The notes under the pieces: model-generated
The model's input: the letters and a program-made list of their open reading frames with translations, nothing else
What the model was told of the DNA's origin: nothing
The model's database searches: none
Source: Rachycentron canadum
Lineage: Eukaryota > Chordata > Actinopteri > Carangiformes > Rachycentridae
NCBI GenBank assembly: GCA_038496675.1
Contig: CM076671.1
Location: 9,908,660 to 9,972,659, forward strand
Direction: 5' to 3'
Length of the DNA stretch: 64,000 nt
Program-made: the position numbers and the translations under genes
Shown here: positions 1-12,740 of the stretch, piece after piece
How positions within the stretch are numbered: the stretch's first letter is position 1
Layout: each line of letters begins with the position of its first letter

Positions 1-982
1 ACTTAAGTTGACAGAATCTAATTTATCATTTCAGCCAACCAAAGTCCAGGGCCACTGGCTGAAAATGAGACGCCGCTTTTGTCTACCTCTGAAATGAAAT
101 AACCAAAGCTTGACACGGAGAGTGACAGAGCAAGACAGAGAGATGGAAAGCAACAAGACGAAGACGAGGAAAACAAGGAGGAAAAAAAAGTGAGGAAGGA
201 GTGAGATAAATAATTTAAAAGAATTCGAGACTTGTTATTAATCTGCAAGGGCTTGTGATTTTGTTTGTGATAAGTGATTTGCTAATGATGATTTTGATTG
301 TATTCTTCTGTACACAAACCTCCCAACATATGTTGCTGTTATTGCAAGCTGCCATCCGGGCTAATTTGTCTTAATTACACTGAGTGTATTTGCTGCCTAC
401 CACCGCCGTCCACAGAGAGAGACAGACACGTTAGATAGAGTGGAGGGCGGGGAGCGCAACATCTGTCTGTTGAGGAGTCGAAGCACACATACACGCACTT
501 TGCAGACACACACGCTCATAATTGCTTGCAAACACACAAATGTGGACACACTCGTATACTCACACGGGCATATACAGTAAAATACAAACACACACTCACA
601 CCTCTCTAATAAAACCTTGGTCTAGCCACCTCACCACCATCCCTTAGCCCTTACCTCCCATGTCCTGCTAATGGCGGCCACCACAGAGGTGACTGTGTGC
701 AAATAGGGCCGTAGCGCCGATGGCCATCCATCACAAGGCCCCGGAGCAACATTACACCACTCTAATGGCCCACTCTGGCCTTCCTTATGATATTAATCCA
801 CAGCCTCACAGCACTGATTTCATTTGTAAAGTGGTGGGGGGAGACAAACTGTTTTTTTTTCTCCACAGGGTGCTAACGGACGTAGATGCAGACACCTCAG
901 TTCGGACACAACAACGCATAAACATGCGAGCTTGCACATATGCTGTATACGTGATCTGCTGCTCCCACTGGTCTCTGGTACA

Positions 983-1005
983 ACACACACACACACACAC
1001 ACACA

Positions 1006-1067
<62 letters not shown>
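983..1067. repeat. CA microsatellite, one interruption
   Basis: About 42 AC units with one ACAG interruption near 1004. It generates spurious Thr-His and Cys-Val ORFs on both strands. Confidence 0.98.
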
Positions 1068-1071
<4 letters not shown>

Positions 1072-2509
1072 CATAAAACATAGATCAGCAGATGCCCACA
1101 CTCACTTCCTCAACTCTGTTTTTCCTGCAGACCTTCAACCTGCCATTACAGGGAGTCTAATTATATAAAGTAACAAAAACAGGCTGTATCCGCTGATTAA
1201 CGTTCAAACTAGTCACCCGTTTGTGGCTGTTGCTAACGAAGATTATTGGCGTGCACCTGCAAGATGCATCAGTCCTCACATACATTTGGACTTTAAGATG
1301 TTTGCTCAGGCAGAAGGATGAAGGATACTGTAGTGCACTTGATGTTGCAGCTATTTCTTTTTTCTTTACTTTGCAGGCTGGACCACTGCAACAAAATCTG
1401 AAAACATTTGACACAAGCTACATTTATCACTGACGCATTCAGAAACCTGGCGGCCAGAAATTGACTCATAGTCAAGGTTTTGTGTTTTTATCCTGCAACT
1501 ACTTTGATGACAAAGAGCTTTTTATTCATTGGTTAAGAAAAGATATGGTCACCTTTTATTGTCATTGCAGAGCTTCTGCTATAAATTTCTATGTTCTGCA
1601 AGACAATCCTTTATATTTACTCTAACACATCAAGAACTAAAGTTTGCACTAGTAAGAATAAGACAAAACAAATATAATCTTAACAGTTACAGTTCTTCAT
1701 ACTTATAGCAATAATATTTTTATTATGAGATATAATATAGTGACAGTTGATACCTGATAACTAAATAAATTACTGGCTAATCCCTGGAAAACTAATGCCA
1801 TCATCAGCTATAGCTGTAGTTTGTGTTTCGTACTAATCTTAAAACATTACACAACATTGCTAGCATGGCTGTAGCTACTACAGGATGCAGACAGCTGATG
1901 GCTTGCACACATAGGTGCTTCTATACATACAAGATTCAAGGCGTCTTGTCTATACAGCGACCTTCTGACAGCAGGAAGAAGAGCTCCTTTGTTTGTTGTA
2001 TTTCCCCATTAAAAAGTCAAGAAAACAGTGTGTGCGACTGCCTAACAATGGAGGGTGCTGTACCAGCCAACTACAAGCACAAGCAGTGAAGAAACAAATG
2101 TGGAAAACACAACTCAGAGAAACTAGTTGACTGACCGGGAGAATGTGTTTCAGTAGATGATCATCAGGGCGATTTACCGGTGACAATGAGGACGTTCACC
2201 CTCCAGGAGATGATGTTACCTGTGTCAAACTCATCAATTATACCTCGTAATTTCTGCAAAGCATATCCAAGGCTGGTTCTTTATTTGCCTGCCTTCCATT
2301 ATATTGTGTATTTAGGATTGACTGAATATTTAAATAAATATGTTCATATATAAATTTATGCAGAAACTCCCAAAGGAGCTGTGAGAAATCTGATAGTGCC
2401 CCAAGTAGCAGATTTTGAGCCAGTGTTGGTTAGGACAGAAGGATAGATATGATAGAGGCTTGAGGCTACGTTAGCCAGGAGTAGCATTTACAAACCCAGT
2501 TCTGGCCTG

Positions 2510-2541
<32 letters not shown>
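2510..2541. repeat. AT then GA microsatellite
   Basis: About 12 AT units followed by a short AGAGAGAG tract. Confidence 0.95.
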
Positions 2542-2542
<1 letters not shown>

Positions 2543-3199
2543 TATAATTGTGGGATGCATGGACGTATGTGGGCCAGACTTGGGCCAAGGACCCAGGCAG
2601 GTTTGTTTTGTTTTTTGCATCTTTTATGTTTTGGGGTAAAGATTTTGAAAGGTCAGATTCCTCCTCTCAAGGCTAATATGAGGTGTTTCTGTATGAAAGT
2701 GTTGGACAATAGAATTTACTGCACTAAGAGCTGTGTTGAAAACTGGCTGTTTGGGGAAGTTATGGAGACAGAAAATCACAGCTCAGTCTCTTAGCGCTTC
2801 ACACATCAGTGCATACAGAAGCAGTTACTAAGCTTGCAGGCAGCAGCAGGGAGGTTAGACGGTGGGAGGAGGGGGGGACTGGTGACCTGGGGAGCAGATG
2901 GTGGGCTGAGAGGAAGGTCTGCTGGCTGGACGTCAGAGCCCAAGACGTTCTTTGTTGCTTTTTTATATTTTAAACAGACCACTGCAGGCACGGATGCAGA
3001 CGCTTACTGTACAGGCACACACACACACACGGACCGTATGAATGTCAAAAGCTAAAAGTGTCAAACTAAAAGGACAAAGAGAAGCAAGCCTTGATGTTTT
3101 CCTCAAATACCATCGTACATTTTGCAAAGGGAACATGTTATGATTCAATCCTGACACGCATGAACCCAGATATTGTCTCTTCCTATGTGTCTCCCTCAT

Positions 3200-3203
<4 letters not shown>

Positions 3204-3281
<78 letters not shown>
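3204..3281. repeat. Pure CA microsatellite
   Basis: About 39 uninterrupted CA units. Their purity suggests high polymorphism. Confidence 0.98.
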
Positions 3282-3283
<2 letters not shown>

Positions 3284-4684
3284 GTGCTAACCCTTCCTCA
3301 GATCTGAATGCTTTTAAAACCACAATGACAACCCCACCAAATGCAGCACAGCTCTTTTATCAAACATTAAATGCATCACTACACCATACTACTAGCTGTC
3401 TGCTCCTGCTCTTCCCCACACTGTGCTAAATTATAAAATAGGCAGTCTGTCCTAAGTAAAAATTTCATTGCTTGCTGCGGATGAACAGAGCAGTTGCAGA
3501 CAAGCGGAGGAGTGGAAATGAGGAGAGCAGAGGAGCGGTGATGTCTGGCGCTGAACGTGTTGAGCCAGAGGTCAGCCTAACTCCGGCGAAACCCAGAAAC
3601 AATAACACAGGAACACACACACAAAGATGCACACACACAGAGATATATACAGACACATATTCACATTGTGTGCATGTAAATTGTTCTATTCACTTACTGA
3701 AAAACATTGGAATTTGAATAACCCCCCGGTCATGAAAACAAACTTTGTGAGTACTGAAAGATTTTGATGCCTTTATTAAGGATTGACTACGCATTGAGTT
3801 TATCCAAACCGTCTTGTATGATGTCCATGAAGCGTCTAATATGTTGTGAATACTAATGGCTCAGTTGGTCGTGTGTGATAAGTGATGAAACGTCTTTGAA
3901 TGCCGTGCTGTCCTTGGCTGACTGGTGGGTGCTGTTTCATTATGGATATTCACTGTACTTTGACAATTAGCAAAACCTGGCAGGTATCAACAGTCTCAAA
4001 CACTGCGTCTTTGAGCGCTCCTCTGTGTTCTTCACAGCCCTTGAACTTAAAAACAGCGTGGATTGAAGATGCATAAGAGACTGAAGTGATATTGGTGAGA
4101 AAGAGAAAATTAATATAAAAGTAAAACACTTAAAATACAAAACTCTGTTGCCAGAGGTAAAATAGCTGTCAGGGATGGCCTTCTAGCCTCATGACAGACT
4201 GGGATCATCAGGAGAGAGAAACAAAGACAAACACAAGTGGCGACGCAATATTTCTATCGATACACTAATGAAAAGATGAAGGGAATAACTAAAGATGGAA
4301 CAAGGGAAGGAGTTGGCGTTTTACTGTAACATGCCAGATTAAAGGCATGCAGCAACCATACCAAAGACAGCAGTGACAAGTGGGGGGAAGTCTAAGAAAA
4401 AACACAGAGATTAGGTAGAAATAGTGAAGGAAATTAAAAGTTAGACTGTACTATTGAAATCAGAGAAACCCTCTGTTGAGAGGGCAGGAGGGCAAACCAA
4501 ATATTCCTTGACTTAGCATCTAATTCTGAATCTGAATATTAGCCAGTGAGGTTTTAAATGTAAATATGCCATTATGCTGTCATTACAGTGCTCACATCCG
4601 CAGGCCCACAGGTCAGCCCAGCCACTGTTAATTTTGCAGGCAAAAGCTTTTTTTTTTCCCCCCACCCTGCGCTCTTGAAATGTT

Positions 4685-4970
4685 AATAACTTTCTATTAG
4701 TTAATGTAGCGTGACTAAAATTCCGATTAGATATAATTCATTTTAATATCTGTGACTGGCCGGCCTGATCATTTTCTGCCGCGTTCTGCCCGCTGCATTA
4801 CATGACTCTAAATTGGACTCATTTACATTGGCTGGTTAAATCAAGGCCTTCTCTTGCAATTTAGCTGTCATCAAATCAATTTTGTAATTTTCTTTGCTCT
4901 TTGAGGTACGACTGTTTCCGAATTGAATAATACCAGCTATCACATATAATTAGCCGTTATAGCATGTGTC
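4685..4970. promoter_or_regulatory. CNE-like block (candidate enhancer)
   Basis: Unique AT-rich sequence dense in homeobox-type cores (TTAGTTAATG, GATTAGATATAATTCATTTT, ATATAATTAGCC), plus TAGCTGTCATCAAATCAATT and a CTGGCCGGCCTG palindrome. It has no low-complexity sequence or ORF. The texture is that of conserved non-coding elements near developmental genes. This is judged by appearance only; no alignment was possible. Confidence 0.4.
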
Positions 4971-5361
4971 AGAACAGGAGGGGATGCGGCAACATCTCAA
5001 ATGCAACGAGACAGTGTCTGCGGTCGCATCTCAGACACATTAGATACGATATTGCGTTGGACAAGCGTTCCCAGATTACAAAATGAAACTTCAGGCCCTG
5101 TGGTTCAGCAGGTCTGGCCCACACAGTTCCACATCTGGGTGGATTCTGGCTGTTGTTGAATTGGTTCAGATGTGAAAGTAGCATCTGACAATCATGCTGT
5201 GTATGGGCCATATGCATAGTATCTAGTTATGTGGTTCATTTTCCCTTCATGGAGCCAACTTATGTCTAATTATTACGATGTTAGGATGAGGATTAGTGCT
5301 TTAAAAGTGTTTTCTGTGACCGTAGGTGACCTTTGACCTTCAGTGGTCTAGTCTTATTTCT

Positions 5362-5859
5362 TTACCCAAGTCCAAACCTTCGACGTCTCCTCATTTCAGG
5401 TTCTGCAAAAGAACAACAAACTGCACAGTGGGTGCACAGGGAGTTTCTGTGGGACCACTGTGGGTTAGGCAGTTGCTGGAGTGGAGCTCCCATGTGGCTC
5501 TGCTCAATGGTGACTGAACCATAAGAACAGAGGGACAGAGGGCTGTACACCGTGGGGACTCTGGGATAGCTCAACCTTCTCTGGGAGGACCGCTGCCTTG
5601 GGTAAGTGGTGGTGTCGCTCCAGATCAGAGGACAGCCGGGCTCTTGAGGGGAGGTGGAGCAGGGTGGGGTGGCAGGCGTTGGAGGAGGAGTCAGGGGGGA
5701 GATGAGGGTCGGGCGAGGCAGTGAGGACTGGGGATATGGGGGCAGATCACAGTGGGAATACCAGTGAATAGGTTGGTTTTTCCCTGAGTGGAGTGAGCCT
5801 CGTGAGTGTGCGCTCAGGCTGGATGATAACAGGACAGTCAAAGATTGATATTCAAACAT
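5362..5859 (-). other. Orphan 165-codon ORF, Pro/Ser-rich, function unknown
   Basis: The ORF starts at an ATG inside the 27-bp palindrome and contains PPYPQSSLPRPTLISPLTPP, a Thr/Pro stretch, a Cys-rich CTHCAVCC near the C-terminus and an Arg-rich tail. I do not recognise a family, signal peptide or membrane segment. The local DNA is purine-rich on the + strand (GGAGG repeats), which by itself suppresses stops on the minus strand. No convincing splice sites were seen. Most likely non-coding; possibly an exon of a transcript I cannot identify. Confidence 0.15.
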
Positions 5860-5877
5860 GCATTATGCATGTTTGAA
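5851..5877. repeat. 27-bp palindrome (13-bp arms, 1-nt centre)
   Basis: TTCAAACATGCAT (5851-5863), T (5864), then ATGCATGTTTGAA (5865-5877), a perfect palindrome around one central base. Confidence 0.95.
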
Positions 5878-7961
5878 GGACACAATAATAATTCAACGTT
5901 GTGTTGACCATGCACAGCCTCTGATGACCTCCTTTGTTACTGCAGTAAAAGTTTTGTGAAGGTAGTAGAGATGGATGAAATAAACATCAACATCTTATAA
6001 AGATCACTGCCATTTTCTTTTAAACTTTCATGGGGTTGTCGCAAAATGAGCTTGTTGAGACTTCGATGTAAAACATTGAGATGTGGGATGTGGACTCAGA
6101 TGCGACTGAGCTGAAAGAGGGGAAACGTGCGAGCATGTTTCATCATGAGTTTGTCTGTTTTTAAGAGTCACCAGACTCCAATGCTGAGTTGTTTAAAGTG
6201 CCCTTTAAAAACTACCTTTAGGCCACTGAACAAATATGTAGCATCCCAGTCAAATAAAGGAGCCTTGACTTACCGTTTCATGTCGTTTATTTACGTCCTG
6301 TGCAGTTCATTAAGCCAATTTAAGAGTTGAACAGGAGGGTAAACAAACAGAGGGCACCAAAATATATTACAACTCAGTGTCATAATTTGTCGCTTCTGTA
6401 ACAGCCTCTGTACCTGAAAGCAATCTCTTGTTCTTTTCTTTCATCAGTCTTTCTAAAAAAAATAAAGCATGTTCCTGGGGTTTACTTTTATTTTACTCGA
6501 ACATAATATAATAAAAACAAACATCCACAACTCCCATATACAAAATTAAAACCTTTGTATTTAATTATAATCCATCTCTGTAGCTGTAAACTTTTCTTTC
6601 TAAAATGGCTACACGTAACCCTGAACTAACCACCATCCCTCGATGGACTCACCTCCTGGACTCTGGTCAAGACGTTTGACCCTCTAAGGGCTCATGGGAA
6701 ATGGTGTTTGTTACAGGCTGTTAACGCCAGGAATATTAAATCAATAGATTGTAAACTTCCCTCCTGTTCTGTTACTAGTTATTAGGTTTAGCTAAGTTAC
6801 AAATTCTGTTACAGATTCGCTCAACCACTAAAACCTCACTGCACATTCCCTTAAACCCATTTGCTTCTGCATTTCTGGTACAAAATGGAGCACGGCCTGC
6901 ACTGCCCCACCTGTTTTCCCAAATATATGACTCCAGATTTACCAAACGCACGTTTATCCAATGCGAAAACAGGGCGCTTAGTCTTATCATGCTCTAAGAT
7001 TGTAGTCTGAGTGGGTTTACCACCAAAACAGTGGTGCAAATGTTCAGGTCAAACTCCAGGTCAGTAGGGGGCGCTAATACAGCTGAAGGGTGTTTGCAAA
7101 TCAACAATAAAACAAAAACAAAGAAGAAGACTCATTTCCAAAATGACGGAATTTGGAGGAACTGGAGCCAAAAATCCGAGTTCACATAATTGAAAATATT
7201 ATATGTAATGATTGTTTTAAAATGATCATAGCTCTGGGTGTCGTCCTTATCAAATCCATTCCACTTGGAATGGAGCCGAAGTCCATGTTAATGAAAATCC
7301 AGTCCATGTTTTCACTGATACTCGGCTGCGGCTCCGCCAGCGGTTCTCAATGATCGCGCCCCAACGACAAAAATGGACAAAAAGAGGGGTTTTAAGAGGA
7401 AAGTAAGTCATTATTACGACCGTTAGCAGTGTTTAGTGAACTCAAAATCACAGCAGAGAGTTCCTTTGAATAAAAGAAGCGGGCGATGGCCGTTTTGACA
7501 AATAAAATCCTGGCTAGCCAAGTTAGCTCAGTTGTTAGCTTGATGCTGATTTGTGTCACCTGTGTTTTAGCTCTGGGGAAAAAAAAGCCTGTTCACCTGG
7601 TTGTTGTCATCACTGTCAATGGAAAAAGAACAAAACCCTAAATAATAACCACTCCACCACCTTCTTGACATCTAGGCACAGACTGAGTCAGGGCCAGAAA
7701 ACAGGGAGAGTGAGATGGAGACGCCTCGACTGTAATGGTGAGTCCAAAGTCACTGGTAATGGAGACAAGTTTTTCAGTTCCAGGGTTGTGTTTTATATTA
7801 AAGTTAAAAAGCCTCAGCTTGTGACTGAGCCCTGACACAGTCTGCATTGTTCAGGCCCAGAGGCGGGTTGTGAGTTAAAACCTTTGGCCCAACAGTGTCG
7901 GTTGGATAGCCACTAATAAAAATCATGTTGGGGCTCATTTTATTTTCACTAAAAAACTAAA

Positions 7962-7986
7962 GATGATGATGATGATGATGATGATG
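7962..7986. repeat. GAT trinucleotide repeat
   Basis: Eight GAT units plus one base. Confidence 0.95.
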
Positions 7987-9029
7987 TGATGTTTGTTGGG
8001 TCTTGTACCAAACAGTCATGTGATTTGTAGGACGTTGCGTCTCTGTGGCACCACGACAATATTGGGACATATTTTACTGTTATCAGTCATTAGGATATTG
8101 ATGATTTAGATCATTGTGCATTGTTTAATTTGTTTTTATTTGCTCTTCACATGATGACTGGATCCTAAAATCGCCAAAAACTAGGGCTATTTGATTTCAT
8201 CATTGGAGAAAAAAAGCATTACTCCGCCCATTGTTAGGCCAACCTTTTTCTTACTTTACTGACAGGTAACTGTCATAAAACCACTTCTTGAAACAGGCGT
8301 CTGTCTTATATTTTAAGTTATGTTTGCATGAATTTGCCTCTAAATTGAATGTTCCCATTCTCTTGGCCCTTGAAAGGACCCGAGGACTTCAACAACTGGT
8401 ATTAAACATTGTTTGACTTTGTAACTGTGATTGAGTTACTTCAGCTTGGGTCCTGTTTCAAGTGCTGTTCCAGTTATTTTGACCATCTCTGCCAGTTTTT
8501 TGAATAGTATGCACCTTGGCTCAATGAAGCACTTGAGGGATTTGTTATCTAAATCTCCCTTCACTGAGATACATATCAAAGCCACAAATGTCAAAGGAGA
8601 TAGCGACATCGCAGCAGTGGTAATCCACTGACTGTAGACTTACGCAAGGCAGCGTTTGTGCGGGTTTGGAGCTCTGTGAATATTTTGTGAATATTTTCTT
8701 TTAGGGTGAAGTCAGTGTCGAATCAGGAGAACAGAGGTGAAGGCAGGTGTGACTCTTGTCTTCCAAGCTTAAATGTGACTATTTCAAATGAGGCAGACTC
8801 AGTTCTCCAATGTGTGTGCACTATATGTGTGTGTTGGTTAAAAGGAGGTGTGTATAAATAGTGAAGAATACATGAGGCCCAGCCCCCATTTGATGACTTT
8901 TTCCAGCTCATAAAATGATGAACAAACACCCTTTTTAATCAGGAACATAGGGAGCTGATAGAACTAAACTCTCAATCCCTTCATCTTTTTCTTTTTTTTT
9001 TTGTGATCTCCGCCCCCCCCCTCCTCCCG

Positions 9030-9200
9030 TCAGCGTTGCATAGAGAGCGGCTGATGTTTTAATCATGGCCGCGGGGCTCATTGTGATGTGCAGCCACCTC
9101 TGGGGTCTCTAATTGTCTCAGGCCAGGCTGGCTCTGCTGATCACCCTGCGTCTGGAATGGCTAATGACTCACAGTGAGGTAGAGACAGAGATGCTTCATA
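9030..9200. promoter_or_regulatory. Weak CNE-like block
   Basis: Unique sequence with ATGGCCGCGGGGCTCATTGT, TCTCTAATTGTCTCAGGCC and GGCTAATGACTCAC (an AP-1-like TGACTCA). The texture differs from the flanking repeats. The evidence is weak. Confidence 0.25.
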
Positions 9201-9571
9201 TATAGAGCTCTGTCTGTTTGGTGTGTGCGTGCTGAGGTGAGTGGCTGAAGCGCGTGTGTGCGTGAGGACAATCATTCACCGTGTGCCTATGCATGTAAGC
9301 CCATAATGGAACATAGAATTAACTGCACACAGAGCTTGATTACTGCCACTCTAAAATCAAGGCCAACTCATCGGCAGCCCTGGCTTTCACCACAAAACTC
9401 CCTGTCGCTAACTCTCACTGAATCGCCATCATCATTCCAACCAACCTTGTGTTGGTTTCATCATGTTCTGGACAGGAAATGTGAAGCCACAGTTTTCTTT
9501 CATTATCAAACAAAGTGTTCACGTAGGATCTGAAGGAAGAACATGCTCCAGCCTATAGATGATTACATAAT

Positions 9572-9600
9572 GTCTGCCTGTCTATCTGCCTGTCTTTGTA

Positions 9601-9647
<47 letters not shown>

Positions 9648-9760
9648 GTCTGTCTGTCTGTCTGTCTGTCTTTGTAATTATCTATTTATCTATCTGCCTG
9701 TCTGTCTGTCTGTCTTTGTAATTATCTATTCATCTATCTGCCTGTCTGTCTGTCTTTGTA

Positions 9761-9811
<51 letters not shown>

Positions 9812-9870
9812 GTCTATCTGTCTATCTGTCTGTCTGTCTGTCTGTCTTTGTAATTATCTATCTATCATCA
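9572..9870. repeat. Compound TATC/TGTC (GATA/GACA) array with recurring anchor
   Basis: Runs of TATC and TGTC (GATA and GACA on the minus strand) alternate over about 300 bp. The anchor TTTGTAATTATCTAT, or its variant ending CTATT, occurs five times, near 9595, 9671, 9715, 9755 and 9847. So it is a nested higher-order repeat, not a simple microsatellite. GATA/GACA mixtures are the make-up of Bkm-type satellite. Confidence 0.93.
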
Positions 9871-10069
9871 TAAGATGGGATATGAAGAAGAAAAACAAAA
9901 TCCTGCTGTATAAAACCAGGGATGCTTTATTGACACCTCTATAATCTTTGTTGTATACTTAAAAAAAAATGATAATGTCAGGTGACCTCAGGGTGCACAC
10001 CTTGCCCTGAGCAGCGGGCCCCTGATTTGACCTCTACCCCGGCTCGACCATTTGCTCCGTGTCATTCTC

Positions 10070-10086
10070 CCTCTCTCTCTCTCTCT
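10070..10086. repeat. CT dinucleotide repeat
   Basis: A pure CT tract of about 8 units. Confidence 0.9.
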
Positions 10087-11185
10087 GCCGACACTGTCAC
10101 TGTCTGACAAAGGCATAAAAGGCTGATGAAACCTCACAGACGTACAGTTATACTTGACATCAACTCTTTTGTTGATGCGAAACTATTCAAACTCTGCAGG
10201 AGACTTTTGTGTGTGTATTGTGATTGATCTGGTTTGGGTCGTATTTCATTTGCACGAGGTTTTGTACAAGAGCTTGAATGTAAATCTAAAACGTGAATTT
10301 TATTGGACCCAGTTGCAAAGAGAATCTAATTTAGAAAATAGATATTTAGGGGCATTTGAGGTCAACAAATCCCATGAAAGAACAAATCCAATAATGTGTT
10401 TGTCCATCTGTCACTACTTGAAAATTTTCCTCCCCTGTCTGTGTCTCAGGCAAAGATGTAAAACTTTAAAAAACAGCTCACAAATATCGAGGTTCATTAA
10501 AATAAAAAGGTTCAGCAATTTCCTTAAACAGCTGGTCACTGTTCACTGATCAGCCAAACAGGAGGAAATATTGCTTTTGTTAGGGACTATTTTTCCTGTC
10601 GGATGAATCCACTTTGGGTGATATGCAAGTATTTCTGGCAGCTCTTTCAAGCACAGACGAATTATCACGATTAAAACTGGTTGTGACTTCAAGGCAAAGC
10701 TATAGAGAGAAAAATCACTCGTGCATGAGCTGATATAATTTTCCCAAAACAGCAAAATGAACTGGAGATGAATGTATGTATGTGTGTGTATATATGTGTG
10801 TGTGCGTATATATATATAATTTAGCAATTTTTCTGATTATCTTGAAAATCCTGCACATCTGGTGAAATCTTGACAGAAAAACTGGGAAGGAAATGCATGT
10901 GAACCAGAGGTTAAACGGCTAAGACACGGCGTAGACATCATACACCATTAGGAAATGTTGCTTTATGAATGATACATTTCCTCCTTCATGAGATTCACAC
11001 CTTAATCTCTTGCTAAGCTCTGAGCGGCACCCTGGGTCTGCACCGCCGGCCCGCGGATGATGTGGTCTTAGGGTAAAGGGCCTATTGCTTATGTTGCTGA
11101 TTGTACACCTGTGGATAAGGCTTTCAGGTGCTGCGGACAGAGAGCCCTAAGCCCTCGGCGGGCCTCGCGCTCTCAGAATACAGAT

Positions 11186-11208
11186 CCAGCTTCCAGCTTC
11201 CAGCTTCC
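11186..11208. repeat. Three 7-bp tandem units
   Basis: CCAGCTT occurs three times head to tail, followed by CC. Confidence 0.9.
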
Positions 11209-12179
11209 TTTCAGGTTCACACACAATCCCACATTTTCCTGATCTTGTCTCGTCCATTCATCGGCCTCTCTCGCCGCCATTCTTCCTCGCCAACGCATCT
11301 CCTGTAGCTCTTTTTGTGACTCGGAGTCACAGTTCAGACAGCACTTGACACATGCAGCTAACTTGGAGGCAAGACTCACCATCTTGTGTTCAGCATTGAA
11401 TTGCTCTGTGTTAAGTGTTGAGTGTCCTTCAAACTGATCTACACTAAGTGAAAATGAATTTGGTGGGAAAACTTCTGTTGCTCAGCGTGAAAAGAAGTCG
11501 TCAAGATTTTCCTAGACTACATTGAATGTCTTTGAACTTTTCATAATTGTCCTTTATGGACAATACTTACGCTGTATCACTCTGTAAAACTGTTGAGGTG
11601 TTGGACCCTGAACATTAATAAGCAGCAGCAAGTGTTGCATATACACTTAATAACAAAGCATGTCTCTGGTTCCCCTACCCTCCATCCGCTGGCCTTATTA
11701 GCATACAATCTGAATGCTGAGAGCGCCAACAATGGTGAGGTCAGTGCCGCTGGATGGGGTCAATTCCGAGGACGGCCTGGCAACATGCTCTGTATGTGTC
11801 TTTGCATACTGTAGGAAATCTATTGCGGTGGGTAGTTAAGTGGCGGTGAATGCCAATAGTAGACCTTCCAGACTGCCTTCTTGAAAACACAAAGCATGGC
11901 CCCCGCCAATAGCGTTCTGCTCCGTTTTACCTTTTGAAGAGGCAATCCAAGAGTTTAACCCCAAGAATATTATCTCTCCCTCTTCTCCTATGAGCAGAAT
12001 GGCCAGCACTCAAAAAAAATACAATTTTGTTCTGTCGGTCTGGTCCAGCCTGCGATAATCCAAATCCACTTTTAGAGCACTGATAAGACAACCTATTAAA
12101 TGTAATTATAAAATGGGTGGTACAAATTGTTAGTGCTGTAGCTATCTTCAAAATGTCTGAATGTCTTGAAATGGCCCTG

Positions 12180-12740
12180 GTGATTTAAATCATTTTAGCA
12201 TTTCCTTGCAATTAGCTTCCACATAATAATACTGAAGCTAATTTCTGCACCACGTTTGACATTATAAATGTAATTGGCTCCCATTCACATCCCCACTGTG
12301 ACACATCTATCAAGCCTCATGGGCGACATTTATGTGTGTGTGTGGTCACAAACACATGCGCTCACTCTTGCATGTGAGCCGCTTTTGCATCTCCACCATA
12401 AACGGTCTTTTTTTTTTTTTTTTTTTTTACCCACATCGTTATAACAACTTGCCATTGATTGCGTTCCCTCTTTCAATTTAACGCTCTCAATAAAAATAAG
12501 AATCTACAATGCATTCTAATTACACTTCTTAGGTGACCTATGTAACGACTGTTTCCCAATGAAGGCTCATTAATTGGCCTGTCACAGTTCAGTTGGAGGC
12601 TATTGTGGCACTGTCCTTTTCATAGGCGTGCCGGCATGACCAGCATCACTGAATGCTCATATATAAGAGCTCCAATAACAGTTAAAATGCTATTAAAGTG
12701 GATGAGGCACAGCTATGCTGCTGCTCCCTCTAATTTGAGC
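12180..12740. promoter_or_regulatory. CNE-like block, two parts around a T21 run
   Basis: 12180-12330 has TTTAAATCATTTTAGCATTT, TGCAATTAGCTTCC, AAGCTAATTTC and TAAATGTAATTGGC. 12440-12740 has TTGCCATTGATTGCG, TGCATTCTAATTACAC, GGCTCATTAATTGGCC, CATATATAAGAGC and ATGCTATTAAAG. Many TAAT cores and no ORF, in unique sequence; a candidate enhancer pair split by low complexity. Confidence 0.4.
12408..12428. repeat. T21 homopolymer
   Basis: An uninterrupted run of T inside a CNE-like region. Confidence 0.95.

Larger units (their letters stand above)
1..4684. other. Intergenic, upstream of kcnh7: no gene seen
   Basis: Apart from the CA and AT microsatellites listed, this is unique-looking AT-rich sequence. 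410-600 is CA-rich low complexity. No coding signal, RNA gene or transposon end was recognised. Confidence 0.6.
4971..9571. other. Intergenic: palindrome, orphan ORF, GAT repeat, otherwise nothing
   Basis: No gene recognised. 7055-7075 has CAGTAGGGGGCGCTAATAC, a motif type common in dispersed vertebrate repeats, and 7330-7400 is a short CpG-containing stretch, but neither could be assigned. Confidence 0.55.
9871..12179. other. Intergenic: no gene seen
   Basis: Short CT and 7-bp tandem repeats, and a TG/TA-rich stretch near 10775-10820. 11030-11170 is GC-richer with CCGCCGGCCCGCGG but has no ORF or gene signal. Confidence 0.55.

Noticed and set aside
720..1168. Overlapping ORFs on both strands through the first CA tract
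   Set aside because: They are translations of a dinucleotide repeat (Thr-His or Cys-Val runs), not genes. The same applies at 2963-3429, 18060-18353, 59400-59720 and 62804-63004.
7055..7400. GGGGGCGCTAATAC plus nearby CpG-containing sequence as a SINE
   Set aside because: The motif is suggestive, but no tRNA-like head, tail repeat or target duplication was found.
9572..9870. Regular direct repeats resembling a CRISPR array
   Set aside because: Units are nested tetranucleotides with no unique spacers, in a vertebrate genome.
10154..10549. 131-codon + strand ORF
   Set aside because: Composition and translation look random; no domain, no splice context.
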